Part shown: positions 47,439-55,051 of the stretch, one piece after another
How the letters are laid out: every line of letters starts with the position of its first letter
How positions within the stretch are numbered: position 1 is the stretch's first letter
Assembly: GCA_019637395.1 (NCBI GenBank)
Contig: JAHBVR010000012.1
Coordinates: 257,842 to 321,841, forward strand
Direction: 5' to 3'
Source: Vulcanimicrobiota bacterium
Lineage (GTDB): Bacteria; Vulcanimicrobiota; Xenobia; Xenobiales; JADMJV01
Length of the DNA: 64,000 nucleotides
Notes under the pieces: model-generated
The model's input: only the letters and a program-made list of their open reading frames with translations
Databases searched by the model: none
What the model was told of the DNA's origin: nothing
Program-made: the position numbers and the translations under genes

Positions 47439-48119
47439 CTATTGCCTCGAGACAGAGCTGGTGGCTGTCGCCAGCCAGTCGGCGATAGCCTGAGCCTGCT
47501 CGCTCAGTTCGCAGCGCTTCCAATTCTGGCCGTTGACGGTGACCCACCAGCAGGTCAGATCTTTTTTGGGGGTGACCGTCAATTCTTCCTTGACTTCCAC
47601 CCTCAGGTCGGCCCAGGCGATCTCACCGTAGGGCGGCACCCAGGCGACCCGCCGTTGCTGGTCCAAAACGACGCATTCCTCCCGGTTGAGGCGCGCCTGG
47701 CGCAGAGCCGAGCGCAGGGCGGCCCAGATCAGCAGCGCCAGATGGCTCCAAACCAGCCACCAGTGCAGCGCGAACAGATAAATTGGCAGCAACAGCAGGC
47801 TCCAGGCGAAGAGCGAGGCGTAGCCGCGCCAGAAGGCCGAGCGATAGTGCGCCTGCAGACCGAGCAAATGGCCTCGCCGCCAGCTTGGCAATCCGGCCGG
47901 AACGCGCCGATCGTAGCGCAATCTGAAGAGAACAGCCAGGGGCACGGCCCAGCAGGCCAGCGTCAGCGGCAGAACAGCCAGCAGAAACACCGCCCAGCGC
48001 AACGAATCGCCCTCATGCGCGTGAATGCGCCGCAGCAACTCAAGATCGAGCCAGGTGAACCCCGCCGCGCCCAGCACCCCGGCCAATAGAAAGCTGCCCA
48101 ACATGGCTCTGGCCAACAC
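47439..48119 (-). CDS. Membrane protein of unknown function (226 residues)
   Basis: Four hydrophobic segments are visible: two near the N-terminus (about 4-24 and 42-68) and two in the middle (about 103-125 and 126-142). A cytoplasmic-type tail with REECVVLDQQRRVAWVPPYG, TPKKDLTCWWVTVNG and a final amphipathic helix follows. The tail resembles the PH-like part of membrane proteins that read local lipid or protein partners, a weak likeness. It lies upstream of the giant AAA+ genes on the same strand, 189 bases before the first. The gap holds an AT-richer stretch with a TTGACT hexamer but no convincing -10. Confidence 0.65.
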   Translation of the reverse strand: MLARAMLGSFLLAGVLGAAGFTWLDLELLRRIHAHEGDSLRWAVFLLAVLPLTLACWAVPLAVLFRLRYDRRVPAGLPSWRRGHLLGLQAHYRSAFWRGYASLFAWSLLLLPIYLFALHWWLVWSHLALLIWAALRSALRQARLNREECVVLDQQRRVAWVPPYGEIAWADLRVEVKEELTVTPKKDLTCWWVTVNGQNWKRCELSEQAQAIADWLATATSSVSRQ

Positions 48120-48346
48120 GGCCGGGGCTTACCCCCGGCGCGCCCGAGATCCTCTCCTCTTCGGAGAACGCCCCATCTTCATCTCCCCTTAACCCGGGAG
48201 GGAAGGCGGCTTGTCGCCTGATCAATTGCGCACCAGCGTCTGATCCAGCAGAGCATCTTCAGCAGCTCGCCGAGAGGGCCTGTCAATAAGAGACCGGGTA
48301 TCACTTCGCAGGCGAAGATTTCACTTCTCCCTATCGTTAAAAATCT

Positions 48347-48377
48347 GCAGTATGTCCATAAATATTGGACATACTGC
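48347..48377. promoter_or_regulatory. Perfect 12-base inverted repeat upstream of abiE genes
   Basis: GCAGTATGTCCA, a 7-base AT spacer and TGGACATACTGC form a perfect palindrome ending 23 bases before the AbiEi start. AbiEi-type antitoxins are known to repress their own operons by binding upstream inverted repeats, so this is very likely the operator. The AT-rich flank may hold the promoter. Confidence 0.8.
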
Positions 48378-48400
48378 CCATAAATGGATAAACTAAAACG

Positions 48401-49051
48401 ATGCTACTGACCGCTATGGATCTTCGGGAGCGGGTAAAGTTGGATTGGCTGGATTATCAACAGCTCACCACGCTCCTGAGCCAGTATTCCAAGCCTCGAG
48501 ACCGCATCAGTGCTTTTCTCGCGGAGGGGAGCCTGATTCGAATCCGTAAGGGACTTTATGTATTCGGAGAGCGTTATCGGCGCGCCCCGATCCCTCGCGA
48601 GGTTCTGGCTAACTTGATCTACGGACCGTCTTACTTAAGCCTCGACTTCGTATTGAGCCATTGCGGATTGATCCCAGAAAGGGTTGACGAAGTAACTTCC
48701 GTTACCACCGGAGAGAAGAGGGTTTTTGAGACTCCCCTTGGGGTGTTTAGCTACCTGCCGCTTTCCCTGCATCGCTATACACCGGGCATGCAATGGGTGG
48801 CCGGCGGCGACACAAACCATCTGGCGGCTTCGCCAGAGAAGGCGTTAATCGACAAACTCTGGAGCGATAAGCGCTACAAACCGGGCGGGCGCCAAGATTT
48901 TGAGGAGTACCTGCTGCACGACCTGCGACTGGACGAAGCCTCGTTGCGCACCCTGGATCGGGCCAGACTGGCCCATATCGCCAAGGCTTTCCGGTCCAGG
49001 CGAGTGCAACTCTTGATCAAATACTTAGAAACGGAGATAGATCATGAATGA
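48401..49051 (+). CDS. abiEi: AbiEi-type antitoxin/transcriptional regulator
   Basis: The 216-residue product has an N-terminal winged helix (LDYQQLTTLL to LIRIRKGLYVFG) followed by the AbiEi antitoxin body (ANLIYGPSYLSLDFVLSHCG, SPEKALIDKLW). This is the type IV antitoxin of AbiE systems, which neutralises its toxin without direct contact and represses the operon. Its stop overlaps the toxin start by eight bases, as is usual. The palindrome at 48347 supports autoregulation. An in-frame ATG five codons later is an alternative start. Confidence 0.88.
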   Translation: MLLTAMDLRERVKLDWLDYQQLTTLLSQYSKPRDRISAFLAEGSLIRIRKGLYVFGERYRRAPIPREVLANLIYGPSYLSLDFVLSHCGLIPERVDEVTSVTTGEKRVFETPLGVFSYLPLSLHRYTPGMQWVAGGDTNHLAASPEKALIDKLWSDKRYKPGGRQDFEEYLLHDLRLDEASLRTLDRARLAHIAKAFRSRRVQLLIKYLETEIDHE

Positions 49052-49904
49052 AGCGATCGAGCAAATGCTGGCGCGCTATCAGCTGGTGACCCGAGAAGAT
49101 TCGCTCAATGCGTTACGCGAGATCCTCCAGCAAATCGCCCTGCTTGGACTCTGGCGGGGCAAGTTCTTCGAGCACGCCGCCTTTTACGGCGGCACCGCCC
49201 TGCGCGTGCTCTACGGTCTTGACCGCTATTCGGAGGACCTTGACTTCTCGCTGCTTGAGTCCAATCCGGCCTTCACTCTGGAAACCTACCAAGAGTCGCT
49301 GTGCCGAGAACTCTTGAGCTTTGGATTCGAAGTCAGCTTTCAGGTTCAGCGCAAGAACAACTCCGCCATCGAGTCCGCTTTCCTGAAAGCCAACACCCTG
49401 CAGCACCTGATCTTGATCCGGGCCACCCACCTGACCGGGCAACTGCACCGCGACGAAGTGCTGAAAATCAAATTGGAAGTCGATACCGATCCTCCAGCCG
49501 GATTCGCCACAGAAAGCCGCGCAATTTTGCTGCCGGTGCCATTTTCCGTCAGAGCCTACAGCTTGCCCGACCTTTTTGCGGGAAAAATGCACGCCCTGCT
49601 GTGCCGAAAATGGAAGCCGCGCGTCAAAGGCCGCGATTGGTATGATCTGGTATGGTATCTGGCTCGCCACCCCCGCCTGCATCTCGCCCATCTGGAACAA
49701 CGCCTGCGAGCATCCGGGCACTGGGAGGGTTCCACCCCGTTTTCCAGGGTTAACTTGCTGGAACTCTTGGACCAGACCATCGCTCGAGTCGACCTGGAGC
49801 AAGCCCGCCAGGAAGTGAGTCGATTCGTCCGCGATCCGTCCTCTCTGCAGGTGTGGTCCGAACCGTTCTTCCGGGAAATCATCGCTCGCATGGAAACGGT
49901 TTAG
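49044..49904 (+). CDS. abiEii: AbiEii-type nucleotidyltransferase toxin
   Basis: The 286-residue protein has the AbiEii/DUF1814 nucleotidyltransferase motif FYGGTALRVLYGLDRYSEDL followed by DF, with the paired aspartates around residue 70. Later come KIKLEVDTDPPAGF, LPDLFAGKMHALLCRKWKPR and KGRDWYDLVWYLAR, conserved in this family. Relatives act by modifying tRNA ends or other nucleotide targets, giving phage abortive infection or plasmid maintenance. All motifs look intact. It overlaps the antitoxin gene by eight bases. Confidence 0.9.
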   Translation: MNEAIEQMLARYQLVTREDSLNALREILQQIALLGLWRGKFFEHAAFYGGTALRVLYGLDRYSEDLDFSLLESNPAFTLETYQESLCRELLSFGFEVSFQVQRKNNSAIESAFLKANTLQHLILIRATHLTGQLHRDEVLKIKLEVDTDPPAGFATESRAILLPVPFSVRAYSLPDLFAGKMHALLCRKWKPRVKGRDWYDLVWYLARHPRLHLAHLEQRLRASGHWEGSTPFSRVNLLELLDQTIARVDLEQARQEVSRFVRDPSSLQVWSEPFFREIIARMETV

Positions 49905-49986
49905 ACCCGCTGACGAATCGTGTATCTGCATGCCTTGACGACTGGCAGCCATGTGCGTACACTTCATGAATACACAAGGAGGAGAC

Positions 49987-50226
49987 ATGGAATCCGTCAA
50001 CCTGCGCCAGGCCAGAGAACGGCTCAGCGAACTCATCCATGGGGCCGAATTAGGAGAGTCGATCACCATCACCCGCCGTGGCAAGAAAGTCGCCATGCTT
50101 GGCCCCGTCGCCCCCGAAGGCTACCCCCTCCCCGATCTGCAAGAATTCCGGGATTCTCTCATCCTTCCTGAGGGAGCCGGGCTCTCCGCCACAGTGATCG
50201 AGAACCGAGAACAAGAACGCTTTTGA
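49987..50226 (+). CDS. Phd/YefM-type antitoxin
   Basis: The ATG at 49987 follows AAGGAGGAGAC, a strong ribosome binding site. The 79-residue product starts MESVNLRQARERLSELIHGA and continues ESITITRRGKKVAMLGPV, the beta-strand pattern of Phd/YefM DNA-binding domains that bind operator DNA. The C-terminal tail should bind the toxin. The toxin gene starts at TTG overlapping this stop (TTGA). It lies 82 bases after the AbiE pair. Confidence 0.88.
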   Translation: MESVNLRQARERLSELIHGAELGESITITRRGKKVAMLGPVAPEGYPLPDLQEFRDSLILPEGAGLSATVIENREQERF

Positions 50227-50654
50227 AAGCCTACATCGACACCAGCGTCCTGGCGGCCTACTACTGCCCGGAGGCGCTGAGTCCGCTGGCTCAATCAAAG
50301 CTCACCAGTCTGCAAGTTCCCATCATCAGCCGCCTGGTTGACTTAGAATTCTGCTCCGCCGTATCCCTCAAAGTGCGCACGGGACAGCTTGATCCAACTG
50401 CAGCCAACCGTGTCCTCTCGCTCTTCGAAGTCCATAAGTCAGCCGGAGCCTATCAGTGGAGGGAAGTCGGACCAGCAGAGTATCAACTGGCCCGTCAGTG
50501 GGTGTCGCGGTTGACAACGCCACTCAGGACATTGGACTCACTTCATCTAGCCGTAGCCTTCACCAACGGAATCTCATTGTTGACTGCAGATTTCAAACTC
50601 TCCCGAGTAGCCAACGAGCTCGGAGTCACCTACCAATTTCTAGCGTCCCCCTGA
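50223..50654 (+). CDS. VapC-type PIN-domain toxin (ribonuclease)
   Basis: PIN toxins cleave RNA, often tRNA, using clustered acidic residues and Mg2+. In this 143-residue product the acids are at Asp 6 (YIDTS), Glu 42 (DLEFCSAV), Asp 105 (LRTLDSLHLA) and Asp 123 (TADFKLSRVA), so the active site looks complete. The TTG start overlaps the antitoxin stop by four bases. The pairing of Phd-type antitoxin with VapC toxin is common. Confidence 0.92.
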   Translation: MKAYIDTSVLAAYYCPEALSPLAQSKLTSLQVPIISRLVDLEFCSAVSLKVRTGQLDPTAANRVLSLFEVHKSAGAYQWREVGPAEYQLARQWVSRLTTPLRTLDSLHLAVAFTNGISLLTADFKLSRVANELGVTYQFLASP

Positions 50655-50704
50655 AACCTTGCCCACACAGGGGGACAACCACCAAAAGGGTAGAACGGTG
50701 GCGG

Positions 50705-52105
50705 ATGTTTGGCTTTCTAAAAGGACCCGTTAAAGAATCTGACAAGACTCGAGACCAGTTGTTCGCCCTGGTGGAGCGAGACTTGCAGGTGGAACTGGGC
50801 GAGCTGTGCCGCCAAAAGAAAGACGAAATCATCCAGGAGTTTGCCGTCTGGCAGGCCGTCTCTCCCAAGCCCAAGATGGCGCAAAAATACGCGGCCGGTC
50901 TGCTGGGAGTAGCCCAGAAAATGGCCGAGCTCGGCGAGGACCGCCCGCTGGACATGCTCAATGACGGCAAGCCTTCCAGTTGGCGCTCGGGCTTGCGCCA
51001 GGCCACCGAATTGATGAAGGAACTGCGCTTCGCGGAGGCGGTGAAAATTCTTGAGCCGTTTCTGGTCACCGGCTATCAAGGCGCTCAAGAAGGAGCCGAC
51101 CAGTATCAGGGCACGACCCTGGGCAAATTAGGCGAATGCGAATTTCAATTAGGCCACTTCGAGAAGGGCGAGGCTCACTTGCGTAGAGCCGTGGCCCTCT
51201 GTCAGAGCCAGCGGGATTGGGAAGGGGTCTACGCCAACCTGGGCCACCTCTATGAGTTGGAACGCTATCGAGGACAACCCGATGTCGCCCAAGGCCATGC
51301 GCTCACCTTGGGCAAGGCTCTGAGCGCGCAAGGCAAGGACCCCTCTCAGGCCAACGCCAACGCGCGCGCCTGTCAGGCTCCTCCGGTCCGGGCGGTGGCT
51401 TCGCTGGGCGGGGTCCAGATGGAAGTGGACCAGCTCCCCAGCGACGCCGACCCCGGCCAGGTATCGTTTTTTCTGGCTCGTAACCGGCCCACGCTGGCTC
51501 TGGCCGCGGCTTTCACCGCTCAGGGCCGCCAGGCCGCCGAGCAGGGCAACTACGCCGCGGCTCTGGAGTCTTTTTCCAAGGCGGCTCAATTGGATGCCTA
51601 CGAACCCGATTGTCGCCATCTGGCCGGACACTGCCTGCTGCACCTCAAGCGCTACGCGGAAGCCAACGCCTCTTACAAGCAGTTGGAACGTCTGGCGCCA
51701 GGCTGGTCCCAGGTCCGCCACGATAGCTGGCTGGCTCAGGAACTGGCAGCCGGCCGCATTGGCCACGATCTGTGGCTGCTGGAACTCGAATTACTCGGGA
51801 CAGCTCCTCCCCGGTTGGAGCGCGTGCTTGAGGGACTGGGTCAGTATCCCAAGCATGCTGCGCTGCATTTCGCCCACGGCCACGCCTTACTGGCCTCGGG
51901 ACGAGAGGCGGAAGCGAATCAGGCCTATCAGCAGGCGCTGGCGCTGGCTGAAAACGAGGACCTCAAGTCCCGTATTCTTTTGGCCGCCAGCCAGGTCGTC
52001 CCCAAAGCGGAAGTGCGCAAACAGATCCTGGGCCACCTGCTCAGCCTCAAACTCCCCAACCTGGTGGCGGCCGCCACCGCTCGCTATCTGCTGCGACACC
52101 TCTAA
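50705..52105 (+). CDS. TPR-repeat protein of unknown function
   Basis: From ATG 50705 the 466-residue product has a helical N-terminus (1-110). TPR-like repeats follow: GKLGECEFQLGHFEKGEAHL (about 140), AAEQGNYAAALESFSKAAQL (about 280), LAGHCLLHLKRYAEANASYK (about 305) and HFAHGHALLASGREAEANQA (about 395). No signal peptide or enzymatic domain is seen. TPR proteins act as scaffolds. The ribosome binding site is weak (GGTGGCGG). Confidence 0.78.
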   Translation: MFGFLKGPVKESDKTRDQLFALVERDLQVELGELCRQKKDEIIQEFAVWQAVSPKPKMAQKYAAGLLGVAQKMAELGEDRPLDMLNDGKPSSWRSGLRQATELMKELRFAEAVKILEPFLVTGYQGAQEGADQYQGTTLGKLGECEFQLGHFEKGEAHLRRAVALCQSQRDWEGVYANLGHLYELERYRGQPDVAQGHALTLGKALSAQGKDPSQANANARACQAPPVRAVASLGGVQMEVDQLPSDADPGQVSFFLARNRPTLALAAAFTAQGRQAAEQGNYAAALESFSKAAQLDAYEPDCRHLAGHCLLHLKRYAEANASYKQLERLAPGWSQVRHDSWLAQELAAGRIGHDLWLLELELLGTAPPRLERVLEGLGQYPKHAALHFAHGHALLASGREAEANQAYQQALALAENEDLKSRILLAASQVVPKAEVRKQILGHLLSLKLPNLVAAATARYLLRHL

Positions 52106-52173
52106 GTGGAGGGATAGCCCTGTTCCAGAAAGAATGCAGGTGGCTACTGGGGGAAAACTTGGAGGTATGAAAC

Positions 52174-52746
52174 TTGGCCATCCCGTCTATCGGCTCTTTT
52201 GGCACCCCCAGTCCTACCCTTTCTCCCGGCCCCATCGGCACGACCCTGAATTCCCCAGCAGCCCCGGCTGCTCCCACCGGTTCTGCGCCAGATAGTGTCA
52301 GCATCGGACCCGACGCAACCGAGGCCCCCGAGGCCGCCGGGGTGGTTTCCGGTCTGGCCAGCGCCTTCGGCCCGGCTCCTTCGGCTCCCTCAGCTGCTGG
52401 CGCTCAGCCCACCAGTGTGACCGATGCAGTTGCTCCTTCGGCTCCTTCCGCGGTGGGCGCTCAAGCCAGCAGCGTGACGGGCGCGGCTGCCGGAGCCTCT
52501 GGCTCTCCATCCTCTCCGGGTGCTCAGGCAACCGCTGGTTCCGGTCAGAACGCCCCGGGGACATCCTCTCCCTCGAGCTCATCCAGCAACAGTTCTTCGG
52601 CTCAGGGTGCCGCCTCTCAGGGTAGTACTTCCGGAGCCGGCAACGCCGGCGGCTCTAAGGGTGGCAGCGCCGGACCCGGCTCATCGGGCGCTTCCGATGC
52701 CGGCAAAGGCGACTCCGGCGGATCCAAAGGCAGCAGTTCTAAGTAG
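52174..52746 (+). CDS. Low-complexity Ser/Ala/Gly/Pro-rich protein
   Basis: The TTG at 52174 is preferred because GGAGGT lies seven bases upstream. The 190-residue product is disordered: Pro/Ala/Ser stretches, then Ser/Gly runs ending GGSKGSSSK. Repeated PSAPSA(A/V)GAQ and SVT(D/G)A units are visible at about 70-100. Near the N-terminus APDSVSIGP resembles GDSVQLGS in the FtsH-type protein. There is no signal peptide. It overlaps the end of the convergent S9 peptidase by eight bases. Role unknown. Confidence 0.65.
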   Translation: MAIPSIGSFGTPSPTLSPGPIGTTLNSPAAPAAPTGSAPDSVSIGPDATEAPEAAGVVSGLASAFGPAPSAPSAAGAQPTSVTDAVAPSAPSAVGAQASSVTGAAAGASGSPSSPGAQATAGSGQNAPGTSSPSSSSSNSSSAQGAASQGSTSGAGNAGGSKGGSAGPGSSGASDAGKGDSGGSKGSSSK

Positions 52747-55051
52747 CCAGGTGGCGCTCCAGCCACTGTTCCATTTCCCATAAGCAATGGAGCACGGACT
52801 CGCGAGCGCGGTAACCGTGGTCTTCCAGGGGCAGAATGCACAGGCGGGCCCGAGCGCCCAGGCCTTTCAAGGCCTGGTAAAAGCGTTCGCTCTGCAACGG
52901 AAACGTTCCCGAGTTGGAGTCTTCGGCGCCGTGGATGAGTAGCACCGCGTCCTGAATCTGATCGGCCACGTGGAAGGGCGACATGTTCTGGTAGGTCTCG
53001 CGAGCCTGCCAGTAGATGCGCTCCTCCGCCTGGAAACCAAACGGGGTGAGAGTTCGATTGTAGGCGCCGCTACGGCAGATGGCCGCCTTGAAAAAGCGGC
53101 TATGGGCCAGCAGATTGGCGGCCGTGAAGGCTCCATAGCTGTGCCCGCCGATCGCCATCCGGGAGCGATCGCCCACGCCGCGGCGCTCCAGTTCGTCGAT
53201 GGCGGCCTCGGCGCTATCCAGCAACTGCTTCACGTAGGTGTCATTGGGCTCTTCCTCGCCCTCACCCACCACCGGAAAACTGGGATCGTCTAAAACCGCA
53301 TAGCCGAGCAGCGCGAAAAACAGCGGTCCGCCCCAGGACGGGTGAATATAGCGATACGGGCTGTCACGCAACTGCCCGGCGCGAGCGGCGCTTTTGTATT
53401 CGCTGGGATAGGCCCAGAGCAACCCCGGCAAAGGGCTGCCGTCATAATCGGGAGGCAGGTACAAAGTGCCGGTCAACTCGACGCCGTCGCGACGCTGATA
53501 GCGAATCAATTCCTTGCCCACCCGAGTCAGCATGGGCACGGCTGGTTCGATTTCGGTCAGTTCGCGGGCCTGCTGGTCGTGCCACAGCACCAGGTTGGGA
53601 GGGCGCGTCTGGCTCTCCCTCTGGAGCAAGATATGGTGAGCTTCGGTATCCAGCAGGCCGACCGGATAGTCGTAAAAAGGCGCGTCGCTATGGAAAAGTC
53701 GCTGGCTGGTCTTGGAAACCAGGTCGAAGCGGTCGAGAAACGGCCGCTCTCCCTCAGCCGAAGCGCCGGCCCCGACCAGATAGATGCTCTGGCCGCTGCG
53801 AATCAAGCGCTGCCGCCCCTGATCGTCCAGTTGAATCAGGGGACGGCCGGGATTGATGTAGTCATCCTCGCTGGAATACTCAAAGAGCAATTCACGCTGG
53901 CCGCGGCCCGGGAAAACGCGCCAGACCCTGCGGTTGCGCGTCTTCCACCAACCTTCCTGAACAATCGCCAGGTCATCGTCGCCAAAAGAGAGAGATTCGA
54001 TACGGCCCGCCACTTCTAAAAAGACGCGCGCTTCCTCCCCTACCGCCTTCTGCATCAAAGCATCGCGAACCTCGGCCGGTTGGCGCGGATCGCCACCGTC
54101 GCGGGCTTCCAACCAAATCACCGTGCAGGCTTCATCCTCACGCCAACAGGCGTAACGACGACCCGGGCGCACCGCGTCAAAATCAGGCGGAGTGCTCTCC
54201 TGAAGGGCCAACTCGGAAATGACCTCGATTTCCCGGCCCGAAAAATCCACCACGGCGGTACGCAAGGGAAAGCGGCCCATGGGAACCTGGTACGAGAACG
54301 GGCGCAGGATCTCGGAATACAAAATGTAGCGATTGTCCGGGGAAATGGTAAAGCCCGAGAAAAGTTTATCGGCCAGCACCACCTGCCTCTCGCCCTGCAG
54401 GTCGATGCGCACCATATCGCTGCTCAGGTAATGCACGAAGAGAGCTTCATCGTGCTCGTTCTTAAGCAAATCCTGAAAAGTGCGACTGGGCGAACGCCCA
54501 CCGGCGTGTTCCTGCAAGATGGGCGAGCCGGGCACGGCCGGCGCCGCCGGTGCCGGGCCTTGACCAGCCGGTACGAACTGGGCCAGCAGACCGCTGGAAT
54601 CGCGCAGCCAGCGAAAATTGACTGTGCCGTTCACCTGGTTGAGCCGCCCGGCCAGACGCCGGGCCTGAGCGCTGGCCACCTCGGCCAGCCAGAGTTCGTC
54701 ATTGTGACTGAAGGCCAGGTAGCGACCGTCGGGCGACCAGTTCAAAGTGCGGATACGCGGGGCTTCCGGCATCCCCTCGATAGCGCGCACCTGCCCCTGC
54801 AAATCCTGGAAAGAAAGTGCGTCATAATAAAGATCGCGGTTGCACAGGCGCCACTCCGGGTGGAAACGCAATCCGGCCAGGCGCATTTCCGGTTCGGACA
54901 GGTCGCACAGCTCAAGCAAGACCTTGTATTCGGTCAGCACCCAGTGATGGCGCTGGGGAGACAAAACAAAAGAACGGCGGCGACTAGCTTCGACCGCCTG
55001 GGCCAGCAGCGGCGAGGGCGTCTGGTAGCCGCTCACAGGGTGGGCAGACAC
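52739..55051 (-). CDS. S9 family (prolyl oligopeptidase-like) serine peptidase
   Basis: The 770-residue protein has a long beta-propeller (about 30-500) with blades such as LNWSPDGRYLAFSHNDELWL, then an alpha/beta-hydrolase domain. The nucleophile is Ser about 638 in GGHSYGAF, the acid Asp about 710 in HGAEDSNSG and the His about 744 in LEDHGYRAR, a full catalytic triad. It resembles the S9 glutamyl-endopeptidase-like group more than classical prolyl oligopeptidase. No signal peptide is visible, so it is probably cytoplasmic. Its start lies 19 bases inside the end of the aspartokinase gene, implying coupled translation. Confidence 0.9.
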   Translation of the reverse strand: MSAHPVSGYQTPSPLLAQAVEASRRRSFVLSPQRHHWVLTEYKVLLELCDLSEPEMRLAGLRFHPEWRLCNRDLYYDALSFQDLQGQVRAIEGMPEAPRIRTLNWSPDGRYLAFSHNDELWLAEVASAQARRLAGRLNQVNGTVNFRWLRDSSGLLAQFVPAGQGPAPAAPAVPGSPILQEHAGGRSPSRTFQDLLKNEHDEALFVHYLSSDMVRIDLQGERQVVLADKLFSGFTISPDNRYILYSEILRPFSYQVPMGRFPLRTAVVDFSGREIEVISELALQESTPPDFDAVRPGRRYACWREDEACTVIWLEARDGGDPRQPAEVRDALMQKAVGEEARVFLEVAGRIESLSFGDDDLAIVQEGWWKTRNRRVWRVFPGRGQRELLFEYSSEDDYINPGRPLIQLDDQGRQRLIRSGQSIYLVGAGASAEGERPFLDRFDLVSKTSQRLFHSDAPFYDYPVGLLDTEAHHILLQRESQTRPPNLVLWHDQQARELTEIEPAVPMLTRVGKELIRYQRRDGVELTGTLYLPPDYDGSPLPGLLWAYPSEYKSAARAGQLRDSPYRYIHPSWGGPLFFALLGYAVLDDPSFPVVGEGEEEPNDTYVKQLLDSAEAAIDELERRGVGDRSRMAIGGHSYGAFTAANLLAHSRFFKAAICRSGAYNRTLTPFGFQAEERIYWQARETYQNMSPFHVADQIQDAVLLIHGAEDSNSGTFPLQSERFYQALKGLGARARLCILPLEDHGYRARESVLHCLWEMEQWLERHLAT

